Assembly (NCBI GenBank): GCA_032173965.1
Contig: CM063290.1
Span: 1,860,001-1,924,000 of the forward strand
Source: Sitta carolinensis
Taxonomy: Eukaryota; Chordata; Aves; Passeriformes; Sittidae
Reading direction: 5' to 3'
Length of the DNA stretch: 64,000 bases
Below are positions 36,318 to 47,415 of this stretch, in pieces; position 1 is the first letter of the stretch; every line of letters starts with the position of its first letter. The notes under the pieces are model-generated. The model was not told the DNA's origin and did not search any database. It was given only the letters and a program-made list of their open reading frames with translations. Made by a program: the position numbers and the translations under genes.

Positions 36318-36659
36318 AGAAATTGTGATAACTCAGACATTGTGGCTTACCCTTCCTTGATAACCACGGACAGCCACAGAATATGTTTCCCTTTAAGGCA
36401 AAGCATGGGCAGGAGCCAGGAGCTGTTGCTTTAGTCCTGGCGTGTTTGTTACCAGGCTGCACTAGGCATGAACCTCAGACTAAGAAATAATTGTTTTAAA
36501 AAGGTAAATATTTGCTCGCCAGAACACGAGAGGGACCTGAGGAGGATTTTACAGGAGCTGTTTGCTTTCCACTTCCTTTGGTAATCTTCCGTGTCCCAGC
36601 TTCAACATCTCGTGCCATTGAAGGAATCCTGTCCAGGTGGGGTGAGCTGAGAGCTGCTG

Positions 36660-36885
36660 GGAGAGCACAGGTGTGCACACCAGGAGAGGCTCAGGCTGGA
36701 ATTCCTTCACTGAGGGAGTGCTTCACTGGAATGGACTGCCCGGGGTAGTGGTGGGGTCACATCCCTGGAAGTGTTCCAACAACACTGCACGGGGCACTTG
36801 GGGATATGGTTTAGTGGGTTCAAGGTTGGACTTGATGGTCTTGGAGATCTTTTCCAACCTCAGTGATTCTGTAATTCTGTGACCA
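36660..36885 (+). mobile_element. CR1 LINE 3' end
   Basis: GGTTGGACTTGATGGTCTTG, TTTTCCAACCTCAGTGATTC and TGTAATTCTGTGA are the classical CR1 3' terminus. Confidence 0.85.
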
Positions 36886-37620
36886 GGAAAATGAGGGCAT
36901 TTTTCACTCTGAGTTCTCTGATGAGAAGAGCAATATGCAGGTACAAATATTTTGCACATTATCCAAAAACTCTACATAAAAACTGTGGGTAGAGTTGACA
37001 TTTCCAGACTTTACTTTCCTGACTTTCCTTGCCTCGCTCTGTCTGGCAGGAGACAAACCCAGGGAAAATGCCAAAAATACAGCTCAGTGGATAAAGATTG
37101 CTCAAGCAATCGGGGAAGGAAACCATGGAAAAAGGAGAAGGAGTGGGAAGAGGAGGAGCACAGGGCCACCACCGGACATTTTAACATTAAGCACCTTCCC
37201 ACCGGCAACCTAAAATGTGCTGAAATAAACGCAATGTGCTAAACGACGATTAACTCCTTAATTAGCCATTATTTCTGCTTGCTCCAGTCCTCTCTGACGA
37301 CATTTGCGTGGTCCAATTATAAATTCCCCCGGGGGATTGTCGCAATTGTCGTGGGATGGATCCTTCCCAGCCGGCTGGCACGGGCAGGACCCGGAGCGCT
37401 GACACATCCCTGGGAAAAGGAATTCGTGCAGGTGCTGCTCATTGCAACACCAGGGCTCGCTGCACGGCCGCGGCCCTGGAAACCATCCCGGCTGAGCCCG
37501 GCGTGCGCCTCGACATCCAGCGAGGAGCAGCCGCGCTCGTGGGAGAACCATCCCAGCCGCGCTCCTTCGGCAGCTGGAGATCTCCGGCGGAAAATCGCCG
37601 GGGCTGTGTCAGTGCCAAGC
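36886..37620. other. Intergenic, no gene recognised; GC-rich at 37330-37620
   Basis: The second half has dense CpG and might be a small CpG island, but no exon was identified. Confidence 0.4.
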
Positions 37621-38515
37621 CCCGGGCTGTGTTTAGGAGCATCTGCATCTTTTATTTAGGAGTATCTGCTTTATATATTTAGGAGCATCTGCCTTTATTT
37701 ATTTAGGAGTATCTGCCTTTATTTATTTAGGAGTAGCTGCATTTATGTGAAAAATGATCCCAGCCGTGCTCCTTTGGCAATTGGAGATTTCCTGGGGAAA
37801 AGAGGCCACGGAGCTGAGGCTGTGTCAGTGCCCAAGCCCTGGGGTGTGTTTAGGAGTACCTGCATTTATGTTTAGGAGTATCCACATTTATATTTATGAG
37901 TATCTGCATTTATATTTGGGAGTATCTGCGTTTATTTATTTAGGAGTATCTGCATTTATGTTTAGGAGTATCCACATTTATATTTATGAGTATCTGCATT
38001 TATATTTGGGAGTATCTGCGTTTATTTATTTAGGAGTATCTGCATTTATGTTTAGGAGTATCCACATTTATATTTATGAGTATCTGCATTTATATTTGGG
38101 AGTATCTGCGTTTATTTATTTAGGAGTACCTGCATTTATGTTTAGGAGTATCCACATTTATATTTATGAGTATCTGCGTTTATTTATTTAGGAGTATCTG
38201 CATTTATATTTAGGATTATCTGCATTTATTTATTTAGGGCTATCTGCATTTATATTTAGGAGTATCTGCATTTATATTTAGGACTATCTGTCTTTATTTA
38301 TTTAGGGGTATCTGCATTTATATTTAGGAGTATCTGCATTTTATTTAAAGTCTGCATTATATTTAGGAGTATCTGCTTTTATTAGATATCTGCATTTATA
38401 TTTAGAGTACTGCATTATATTTAGAGTATCCTTATTAAAGTACCTTATTTATTTATTTAGGAGTATCTGCATTTATTTATTTAGGAGTAGGTGCATTTAT
38501 TTATTTAGGAGATTA
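37620..38515. repeat. Minisatellite, 22-23-bp unit in a 90-bp higher-order repeat
   Basis: AGGAGTATCTGCATTTATAT monomers. AGTATCTGCGTTTATTTATT recurs at 37921, 38011 and 38101, exactly 90 apart, each block holding four variant monomers. Confidence 0.95.
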
Positions 38516-41500
38516 TTGGACAGCACGGGAGGCACCTGTAGCCAGCTGTGGAAGCTTTGGGCACAGGAAACACTCGGGATTTTTTGGATGTGTCTCCACA
38601 CCAAGCCTGAGGCAGCACAGACTTCTGGGCACCCAAACCTCAGCACCAGTCCGATTTCACCTTTAATTCTCTTTAATTCTGGGCAGAAACACTGGAAAGG
38701 GAAGCCAAAAATATGTGGGGCAAACCTCTTGGGATGCATTATTTACCTGAAGTCGAATACCAAACTTCCCCTGAGCGCGGCACCGTGGTGTCCAGAGCTG
38801 GATGTGTCCGAACTGTGGGCAGCATCTTTTTTTGAGCTGTTCCTTCATCCATCACTCACTCTGTGTGCAGTTGGCAGATAATTACTGCCTCAGAGAGCTT
38901 CTCTCTTGTGCAATTCGTGGCTGTGGGAAATGCAGGGAGCTGCTGGAAGCTCTTTCCTCTGCCAGCCCCATGGGTGAGGCTGCTCTCCCCATCTTTAATT
39001 AGGCTGCTGCAATCCCAGCCCAGCCCTTTCCATGCCAGCCTGCTTTATCCTCAGCCTTGTTTCCTGTCAAATTCTCCATAAGGAACATTTTACCTGCATT
39101 TTCTCCCCCTGCAATTTTATTTTTTTTTAAGTACCTAAAGCTCCTACAAGTTCGCAGAGTGTAAAACTCATCCTTGGATACGACCTCAGAATAAAGAGAG
39201 GTTTCTGATTTATTCCATGATAACGAAGCAAAGATAGCAGCTGCCAGAAAAAAATAACGGAGCAGCACCCTGGCTGCCAATGGATCTATTCCTGACCCGG
39301 CCACAATTTGCCTTCATTTCCTCCCTCAGTCGTTGTAAAAAAAGCAGAATCTGTGGGTTTTTTTTAACATGGATTTGCCAGATTTTCCCTGTTTTCCATC
39401 ATATAGCTATTTCCCTCTCCTCTTTGTCCTGCTTCCTGACTTTGTCCTCTTGCCTGAGCATATTCCAGCCCTGAGATTCTTCTTTTGATGCAGAGGGTGC
39501 ACGGTTTTAATTTCGCTTTTAAACCCAGACTAACGCGTGTTGGTAACTGAGGAGGGCTATAACTTACATCAAACCACATAAAAACAATTTCCACGGCCTG
39601 TTTTGAGCCTGCACCTCTTTACTGCAGTAAAAAGTTGGCTTTGGCCATCCTGGCTGTTCCCAAACGCCAGGATCAGCAGAGTTTATCAGCTCTTCCCTGC
39701 CCCGATGGAGCAACTGCTGAAATTCGGGTGGGGCAGGCAGGGATGATGACAAGAGGAATTCTCGGATTCACTCTGACCTCCACCCGTGAATCAGAGCCTT
39801 CCAGCCAGGGAGTCTCCATGGAAGTTGCCTGGGGATATTCCCAGGATTTGGGCTCCTCAAGCTGAGCCCCAAGACTGCTTGGTGGAAGGAATTGGAGGGA
39901 CAAAGCCGATGGTGCGTGGGACCAGGCTGAGTTTTCCTCTCTGGGTGTGAGCACAGAGGGAAGAGGAGCCCATTTCCTTTTTCCTTTGCCTGCTGCAGTC
40001 CTGGGAGAAGCTCGGATCCTTTGGAGCACCTCAGAGGCATCAGACCTCCCTTGTCAGCTCACAAACACCGAATTTTCAGCTTCCTGGCATTCTTTGCCCT
40101 GATCATTTCATGAATTGCAGCTCCTCGATTCCCTCGACCACAAATTTGCAGCAAGGGGGTGGTTTGATGTCGGAGCTGAGAATCTGCACTTTGAGAGGAG
40201 TCCAGCTTTGCTCCTGAATTCCCAGTTTTCCAGTTCGTGGTAGGATTTCTGGATATTCAGCTGCTGTTTGGCATTTGAAGGGAAAAAAATAATTGAAATT
40301 ATTTGGGTAGGGGTGAGAGGACAGAGCTGCTTTCACTGCATTGATATCCATCATTCTGTGTGCTTAATTATTCCATGTTCTGGGATATTTAATTTGCAAA
40401 TCTGCCTGTTGTGCTTTAATTTCAGTGCTCAGCCTGGCACGTGGCCACTCATCCATGTCTGTGCCCTGGGTGCAGCAATTCATCTGGGAGAATTGTCCCA
40501 GTTTTGGCTCTCACTGGTGCTGCACAGAGTGGAATTTGCTGTTTGTGTAATTCAGCTGACTCTTCTACACCTGCTGGGCTTCTTTTGCCATGGCTTAAGT
40601 AGTTGTGTGTTTTTTTCCCCTAAATCCCAAATAATTAGGGAATTAAACTTAGAAGCGAAGCATCCGAAGTAATAATTCTAGATTATGATGAGAAAACCTT
40701 AAAAAAAAAAATAGAAAAAGGACTTGTTTAAGATTTCAAAATTTTATAAGCACAGGGATTTTTCCTGGAATTCTGAGTAAATTGGACACTCAGAAGTGCA
40801 GGGACACTGATCCCTGGGTTCCTGGGGGAGCAGCACTAAGGAAAAGGTCCTTGGGCAGTTGTTTTTGAACAGTTTTGGGTAAGAGCTGCCCGCAGGGGCC
40901 TTGGGAGGAAAGTTCTGGAGGTTCATGGTCTGGGCACTTTGATGTGCTGTGACCCTCAGTAATGGATTTGGGAGGTGATCCATGAAATTGGCCAGGAAAC
41001 CTTTATGGCAGGAGAAACGCCAGCTCTGAGGAGGTGAAATGAGGAGAATGAGTTTTAAAGCAGAGGTGTATGGTGCTGGCCAGCTGAGCCCCAACCTTTC
41101 CCCTGCCTCACATTAATGGGACATTCGTTCTTTCAGGGTCAGTGCAGCTGGAATGGGATCATCTCCCATTCTGCTTCTGTTCCCTTTTCCACTGCTGGAA
41201 TATTGGTTCAGTTTGCTCTTTTTCATTTGGATTATTTTTGGAGTGAACACTTCCAGCTGCTGTGCTGCAATTAGCCCAGTGGAGCAATTAACTACAATTA
41301 ACATGGAGCTATAATGAAGCTGGAGAAAAAGAGTCTTTGATAAAGAGCCTGACACCAAAACCCTCCCAGGAGAGCTGTCACTCACCTACTGGGCATACTG
41401 GTGTTACTGGGAGCTCCAAAATTCCACCCTCCCACCTCAGGGTGCACCTGTGATCCCATGGAAACCTCTTCCCATTGTCCAGGAATGTTTTTTTTTCCCC

Positions 41501-43754
41501 AAGGGAAAAGAATTCAGAGCTGGAACAGTTTTTTTTCCCTAAGCTGTGGTGTGGTCTCAAGCTGTCGGAAGTGTTATCTCACCTCCTCTCTCTTTTAGCT
41601 GGAGAAAAAAATTGCTTCTGTTCCCTGCTGAGTGCCAAAAATCCTTTGAAGTCTCCTGCTGGAACGCAGTGATTTGGAATATTAAGTAGGGAGAGTTATT
41701 CCAGCTTTTCTGGATGCAAGGAGAGCTGAAAAGGGCTGGGGAAATCTCAGAAGGTTTTTAGCAGGGATTGCTTCCAGCAGCTTCTTTCCTTCCTGGTAAA
41801 TACCTCTTGTTTAAACCCTTTAAAATTTAATAAAGAGGGTGAAGAATTCACACCAAAAAATGAGTTTTTATTCGGTTAAAACTGCATATAACCCTCCCAA
41901 AAGCACCTGCTGCTGTTTCCCTGCCCTTCCCAAAGCCAAACAAAGGGAGCAGGCACAATAAGGAAGAAAAGAGCTTTGCATGGATCCCACCATGGGAGAC
42001 AACGGGAATCCTGAACCAAGCCCTCAGCACGTCCTGTTTGCCCAAGGAAATGTTTGAAGAGCAATATTGCAGCGGGTGTGAGCTGCTGCAGATAGGAGCT
42101 CCAACCTTTGCATTCCTGCAAAGAACGTTTCCTGGTTGAGTTTGATGTCAGGGGGAGGAAATGCACCTTTTGAGGAATTAAAAATTAATGGAAAACAGCC
42201 CTGCTGAGGGGGTGCCCTGGCACTGCCACCATCACGTTTTCTCCGTGAGCAGAATATTTATTCTATCTCTGTTTGGAGATGGAATTTAAACCCACTCTGA
42301 GATGGGGTATCTCCCAACTTGCTAAATAAATAACCTGTTTTTCACCTCCAGCATTGGGATTGTAACTTTTGGCCTATTTTACAGACACTTTCAAGAGGGA
42401 TTGTCACAGGCTTTGCCATTTGTCATCTCCTCCAGTGCTGTGTTCATTACTCACCCTGTGATTACAGCTTGGCACCTCGGATTTGCAGGTTACCAAGGGT
42501 GATGAACTGTCAGGACAGCTCCTGTTGGAGCCCACACCTCTCACCTGAGCCCTCAGCACACTCAGGTGTTTGTTAATGCCTTCATCTGAAGGGGTTTTTT
42601 CCCTCCAGAAACAGGAAAGCTCTTGGGCTGGAGTTCACCCCAGATGCATTTAAAGGAGTCTCAACCCTTGCCCCAAAACATTCACCACAAAATAATCCAT
42701 CTGCCACAGTGCCCACACGCATCCAGAATATTTATGAATGAGTGGAAAACACAGAAGGGCTGAGTCATGCAGCCAGAGGTCGTTTCTGAAGAATGAAATT
42801 TTATTTTTTTGGCTGAAGAAACTGCATAGACATGTTCAGATCTGGGCAACCTTCACCACATGTCTTCGTTTCCAAACCAAGTTCTGCTTTGAAGCATGCA
42901 GGAGCCCACTGCAGCTTGACACAGAAGTTTAGAGGTGTTATTATTTTTAATCTAGAACTGTGCAAGCATCATTTGAATGCTATTTACATTTTGCACCTCT
43001 CACTTCCACTCACAGGAGCATCAGCTGGTGGAGACGTGCAGTGTGCAGCTGCAATTTATGATTTGGCATCCACGTTTGATTTGTGCAGAGTGAAAACCAA
43101 CCAAACTTCCCATTGTGCCAAAACCTCCCCACAGGCAGTGGAAATAAATCTAATTCCTTTCTACAGGAGACCTCTTTAAGCCTTTCCTGCAGGTATTAAA
43201 ATATTATTTCCACTCTGGATCCTCTTCCCCTGGTGCTGATTTGCACTTTGCTGCCTTGGTGAGTGGGAGCAGCAGGACGAGATTTTGATTTTCACCAGGC
43301 AGAGCAGGGCTGCTTCTCCCTGCCATCCTCACGAAGCTGCAAGACAAGGTGGAGAATTTTTTTTCAAAAAGAAAACACTTGAGACCATCTGAACTCAGAT
43401 GCAGAAACTTAGATGTGATGAAAACCGGATTTGAGTTCATCCTCCTGTTGCTTTCTCCTCCAAGTTCCTCTCCCATCCATTAAAGCCCAAACCAGCTGGA
43501 CACGAGTGCTCCAATCCTGCTGGATATCCTCATTTCTCATCTCCTCTGAGCTGGCCACGGGCCCGTGCTGGTCAGGCTTTGGGTGTGATGAGCCACCAGC
43601 AGAGATTTCCAGAGTGCTTGACTGAGGCTGCAGGGCTGGGAGCTGCTTGGATCCTGGGCCAGCCATTCCAGGGGCTGGGGGCCATTCCCGGGGTATCCAT
43701 GGGACAGGGGCTGTGCTCAGTTCCCCCAGGGGAAGCAAGCAGGGGTAGGCTGTT
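38516..43754. other. Intergenic, about 5 kb, no gene recognised
   Basis: Unique-looking sequence with many short frames but no domain, no convincing exon series and no RNA gene that I could recognise. Confidence 0.45.
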
Positions 43755-44300
43755 TTCAGACCTGATGATTCGGATTTCTGGTGTTTTGGGTTCCTGATGG
43801 TTTGGATTTCTGGTGTTTTGGGTTCCTGATGGTTTGGATTTCTGGTGTTTTGGTTCCTGATGGTTTGGATTTCTGGTGTTTTAGGTTCCTGATGGTTTGG
43901 ATTTCTGGTGTTTTGGTTCCTGATGGTTTGGATTTCTGGTGTTTTGGGTTCCTGATGGTTTGGTTTCCTGGTGTTTTGGGTTCCTGATTGTTTGGTTTCC
44001 TGGTGTTTTGGGTTCCTGATGGTTTGGATTTCTGGTGTTTTGGGTTCCTGATGTTTGGATTTCTGGTGTTTTGGTTCCTGATGGTTTGGTTTCCTGGTGT
44101 TTTGGTTCCTGATTGTTTGGTTTCCTGGTGTTTTAGGTTCCTGATGGTTTGGATTTCTGGTGTTTTGTGTTCCTGATGGTTTGGATTTCTGGTGTTTTGG
44201 GTTCCTGATGGTTTGGATTTCTGGTGTTTTGGGTTCCTGATGGTTTGGTTTTCTGGTGTTTTGGGTTCCTGATGGTTTGGTTTTCTGGTGTTCTTCCCCA
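43755..44300. repeat. Minisatellite, about 31-bp unit, about 17 copies
   Basis: TTCCTGATGGTTTGGATTTC plus TGGTGTTTTGG. The unit resembles the start of the LTR-like family (TTTTCTGGTGTTTTGGTTTA at about 50690), and the array continues directly into such an element. Confidence 0.95.
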
Positions 44301-44540
44301 GGAAAGCATAATAAACACGATGGGATGCTTTTGTAATAATATTTATGTTATGCATTCCTTCTGGCAGGAGAGACTTTTTCTTGCTGTCCCTCTGGTTCGA
44401 CCAATGCAGGTGAAGAAATTTGCCTTTGTTTCACCAATCCCATTGGTCTGTATAAAGTGGTATATAAGGGAGAACCATCCCTGATAAAGGAGTCATTTCT
44501 TAACCTTCTGATCACAGGAGTCTGTGTCGTGTGTTATCCG
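44301..44540 (+). mobile_element. LTR-like dispersed element, copy 3
   Basis: GTAATAATATTTATGTTATG, GTTCGACCAATGCAG, a TATATAAGGGAG box and the end GTGTGTTATCC match copies 1, 2 and 4. Its 5' part has been replaced by the 31-bp array. Confidence 0.65.
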
Positions 44541-44554
44541 AAAGAGCAACAAGC

Positions 44555-44720
44555 AGGGTTTTCCTCAGAGCCCACTCAAGCAGGGTTTTCCTAGGAGCCA
44601 CCCTCAAGCAGGGTTTTCCTTAGAGCCCAACTCAAGCAGGGTTTTCCTAGGAGCCACCCTCAAGCAGGGTTTTCCTAGGAGCCACCCTCAAGCAGAGTTT
44701 TCCTCAGAGCCACCCCCAGC
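44555..44720. repeat. 28-bp minisatellite, about six copies, in the SPTSSB 3' flank
   Basis: CAAGCAGGGTTTTCCTAGGA units end about 40 bases from the SPTSSB stop codon, so they lie in its 3' untranslated region. Confidence 0.9.
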
Positions 44721-44757
44721 AGGATCACAACCTCAGGAAGCTGCCAGAGCTGCTCCC

Positions 44758-44994
44758 TCAGTTCAGCACAGCACCCTCGGGCTGGGGGCCGAAAATCTGG
44801 GAGAAGAATTCCAAGGCCAGGCGGACGTGGATGGGCACGAAGACGTAGGCGGTGTAGGCCACCATGGCCAGCACGGTGACAGTGATGGTGTGGAACATGG
44901 ACTGCTCCCAGGGCTCCAGCACGTAGCTGCACGTCACCAGCTGGTACTGGTAGTACAGCCAGTACAGGTAGTCCTTCACCCTCTTCACATCCAT
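44758..44994 (-). CDS. SPTSSB: SPTSSB, serine palmitoyltransferase small subunit B
   Basis: A single coding exon of 78 residues (human 76). It starts [18 protein letters not shown], has the family signature [10 protein letters not shown] (residues 25-34), one membrane segment (roughly residues 35-58) and a C-terminal region ending in FFSQIFGPQ. Val25, the residue known to set the acyl-CoA preference of subunit B, is present. The protein sits in the ER membrane and stimulates the SPTLC1/SPTLC2 heterodimer, which condenses serine with acyl-CoA; subunit B allows longer acyl-CoAs such as stearoyl-CoA. The start is the only in-frame ATG in the right place, 17 bases after a splice acceptor (CTGCAG on the - strand, at about 45012). 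First exons are non-coding and upstream (right). The 3' untranslated region runs into a 28-bp minisatellite. Confidence 0.95.
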   Translation of the reverse strand: MDVKRVKDYLYWLYYQYQLVTCSYVLEPWEQSMFHTITVTVLAMVAYTAYVFVPIHVRLALEFFSQIFGPQPEGAVLN

Positions 44995-45064
44995 CTTCAG
45001 CTCCAGGGGGGCTGCAGAACGCCTGGAATGACAGAGAAATTGGGATTACTAGCTGGGATGGCCC

Positions 45065-45300
45065 ATGGAGCCACTTCACAAGCTCGTTTTTGGTGCCACC
45101 AGCTCCATGGAACCACTTCACAAACTTGTCTTTGGTGCCACCAGCTCCATGGAACCACTTCAAAACTTGTTTGTGCACAGTCTGACATACAACTTGTTTT
45201 GGTGCCACCAGCTCCATGGAACCACTTCACTAATTAATTTTTGATGCCACCAGCTCCATGGAACCACTTCACAAACTCGTCTTTGGTGCCACCAGCTCCC
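45065..45300. repeat. About 42-bp tandem repeat, five to six copies, upstream of the SPTSSB acceptor
   Basis: GGTGCCACCAGCTCCATGGA plus ACCACTTCACAAAC. It begins some 55 bases from the acceptor. Confidence 0.9.
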
Positions 45301-45369
45301 CTGGGCCAAAGGAAGTGTTGGGTTCTGCAGCTGCTGCTCAGTTTTTGGAGCTGTATCAGCTGGGCACTC

Positions 45370-45515
45370 CCACTTCCCAGAAAAGCTGTGGCTGCTCCAT
45401 CCCTGGAAGTGCCCAAGGCCAGCTCGGAGCAAGCTGGGACAGTGGGAGGTGTCCCTGCCCATGGCAGGGTGATTAAACTCCCTTCCAACCCAAACCTTCC
45501 TGTGGTTCTATCCAT
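45370..45515 (+). mobile_element. CR1 LINE fragment
   Basis: TCCCTGGAAGTGCCCAAGGC, ATGGCAGGGTGATTAAACTC and CTTCCAACCCAAACC follow the CR1 consensus order. Confidence 0.8.
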
Positions 45516-45599
45516 TCCCACATTCCAAGTGTGTTTTCCTGTCCATTCCCTGTGGAAATCAGGGAAATGGGCATTTAAAAAGAAAGGCTTTGGGCCAGC

Positions 45600-45715
45600 T
45601 TACGAAAATGTTCTGTAAATTCCATAAATATCCCATAAATTCCATTAATGTTCCATAAATTCCATTAATGTTCCATAAATATTCCATAAGTATCCCATAA
45701 ATTCCACATATGCCT
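45600..45715. repeat. Short tandem repeat (ATTCCATAAAT)
   Basis: About eight degenerate copies of TTCCATAAATATCCCATAAA-like sequence. Confidence 0.8.
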
Positions 45716-46464
45716 TGGAATAAAGATGAGATTTAAAACCACTGCTCTGTAAAAACTCCTCTGCTCACTTTTAATAATCATTTTTATTGTTCTGCAATTG
45801 TTGGGAATAAAGAAAAGCCAAGTTATGAAAGAGAGAGGGAGAAAAAAGTAATCTCCAATTGCAGAAGGATTTGTTTGCAGCTCATTCCAAAGAAATGAAG
45901 AACATTACAGACTAAAAGAGTATTTAATGGAAATTACAAGTCTAGGAAAGATTTTCCTCTTGGGTAATACCTTCATGCATTCATTGTTCCCAGCTCCACT
46001 TGGAAAAGAGAATGGCTGAGCAGGAATTAAATAGGAAATAGGGTTTGCTTCCACTGCTCCGTGTTAAATGTGCTTTTGTGCATTTGAAACAATCTTTAAA
46101 TGCAGACTGAACCCCTCTATTTAGAGAAAATGGAATGATGAAGAAGCATGCAAGGCTTCACAGAGGGATTCTCTTATTTTGGGGTTTAAGGCCACTCCAG
46201 GCAGATCAGTCCACAGGGAATTCAGCAGATTTCCCTGCTGGAAAACCTCCCAGTGTCCCATTTTTTTTCTATACTTGTGCTGCCTAAAATGCCAGACCAG
46301 AAAAAAAAAATAAAGCATCTAAAGTGTCTTGGACACATCACATCCCTCCAGTCTGGTGCTCACAGGGAGTTTGGGGCTGTAGAATTTTGCTGTCCCTCAA
46401 AGCAACAAATCCTAAAGAGGAAACGGGAAATTTGCAGCCTGGGATTAAAATAATGATGGGCCAC
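45716..46464. other. No gene seen (possible SPTSSB intron 1)
   Basis: Unique-looking sequence with no recognised exon. Confidence 0.45.
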
Positions 46465-46730
46465 TGATATAGATCAAAAATATTCCAGCATTCAGTGGTA
46501 CTGATATAGATCAAAAATATTCCAGCATTCAGTGGTACTGATAGAGGTCAAAAATATTCCAGCATTCAGTGGTACTGATAGAGTCAAAAATATTCGATCA
46601 GTGCGAGAGTCAAAAATATTCCAGCATTCAGTGGTACTGATAGAGTCAAAATATTCCAGTATCATGTACTGAAGAGTCAAATATTCCAGCATTCAGTGGT
46701 ACTGATAGAGGTCAAAAATATTCAGTGGTT
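46465..46730. repeat. About 37-bp minisatellite, seven copies
   Basis: CAAAAATATTCCAGCATTCA plus GTGGTACTGATA. Confidence 0.9.
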
Positions 46731-47004
46731 TCTTGCTCAGTTTTGGGGGGATGTGGGATTCACTAAAGGGAAGTTTTCCACCCTAATTCTCCCAAAGCTT
46801 TTTCTTTTTCCTTCACTTCCATCTTCCCATATTTCCTAGCTCAAGAGGGTTCCTACAATGCTTTTGGGGGACAGAGCCACATTTGAATTTTAGCAGTGGC
46901 TGTCTCAGCTTTTCCTGCAGGGGTTCAGGCTGGGGCAAAGGCACTGCTGCTCTCTGGCCAGGCATGAATGGAAGCTGATTCCTTCCAGATCTTTTATTTG
47001 AGGG

Positions 47005-47415
47005 CAAAGAAGAAAGGAGGAAGGAGAAAGGAGAAAGGAGGAAGGAGAAAGAAGGAAGGGAAGGAGAAAGGAGAAGGAGAAGGAGAAAGGAGAAAGAGAA
47101 GCAGAATGAGAAGGAGAAAGGAGGAAGGGAAGGAGAAAGGAGTAGGAGAAAGGAGAAAGAAGCAGAATGAGAAGAAGGAGAAAGGAGAAAGACAAGCAGA
47201 AGGAGAAAGGAGAAAGACAAGCAGAAGGAGAAAGGAGGAAGGAGAAAGGAGAAAGAGAAGGAAGGAGAAGGAGAAGGAGAAAGGAGAAAGGAGAATGGAG
47301 AATGGAGAAAGGAGAAAGAGAAGCAGAATGAGAAGAAGGAGAAAGGAGAAAGACAAGCAGAATGAGAAGGAGAAAGGAGGAAGGAGAAAGAGGAGAGAAG
47401 GAGAAGGAGAAGGAG
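47005..47415. repeat. (GGAGAAA)n polypurine tract
   Basis: About 400 bases, almost all purine on the + strand, interrupted by CAGAATGAG-type variants. Confidence 0.95.

Noticed and set aside
43756..44355. 199-residue minus-strand frame with QNTRNPNHQ repeats
   Set aside because: It follows from the 31-bp array and has no independent support.
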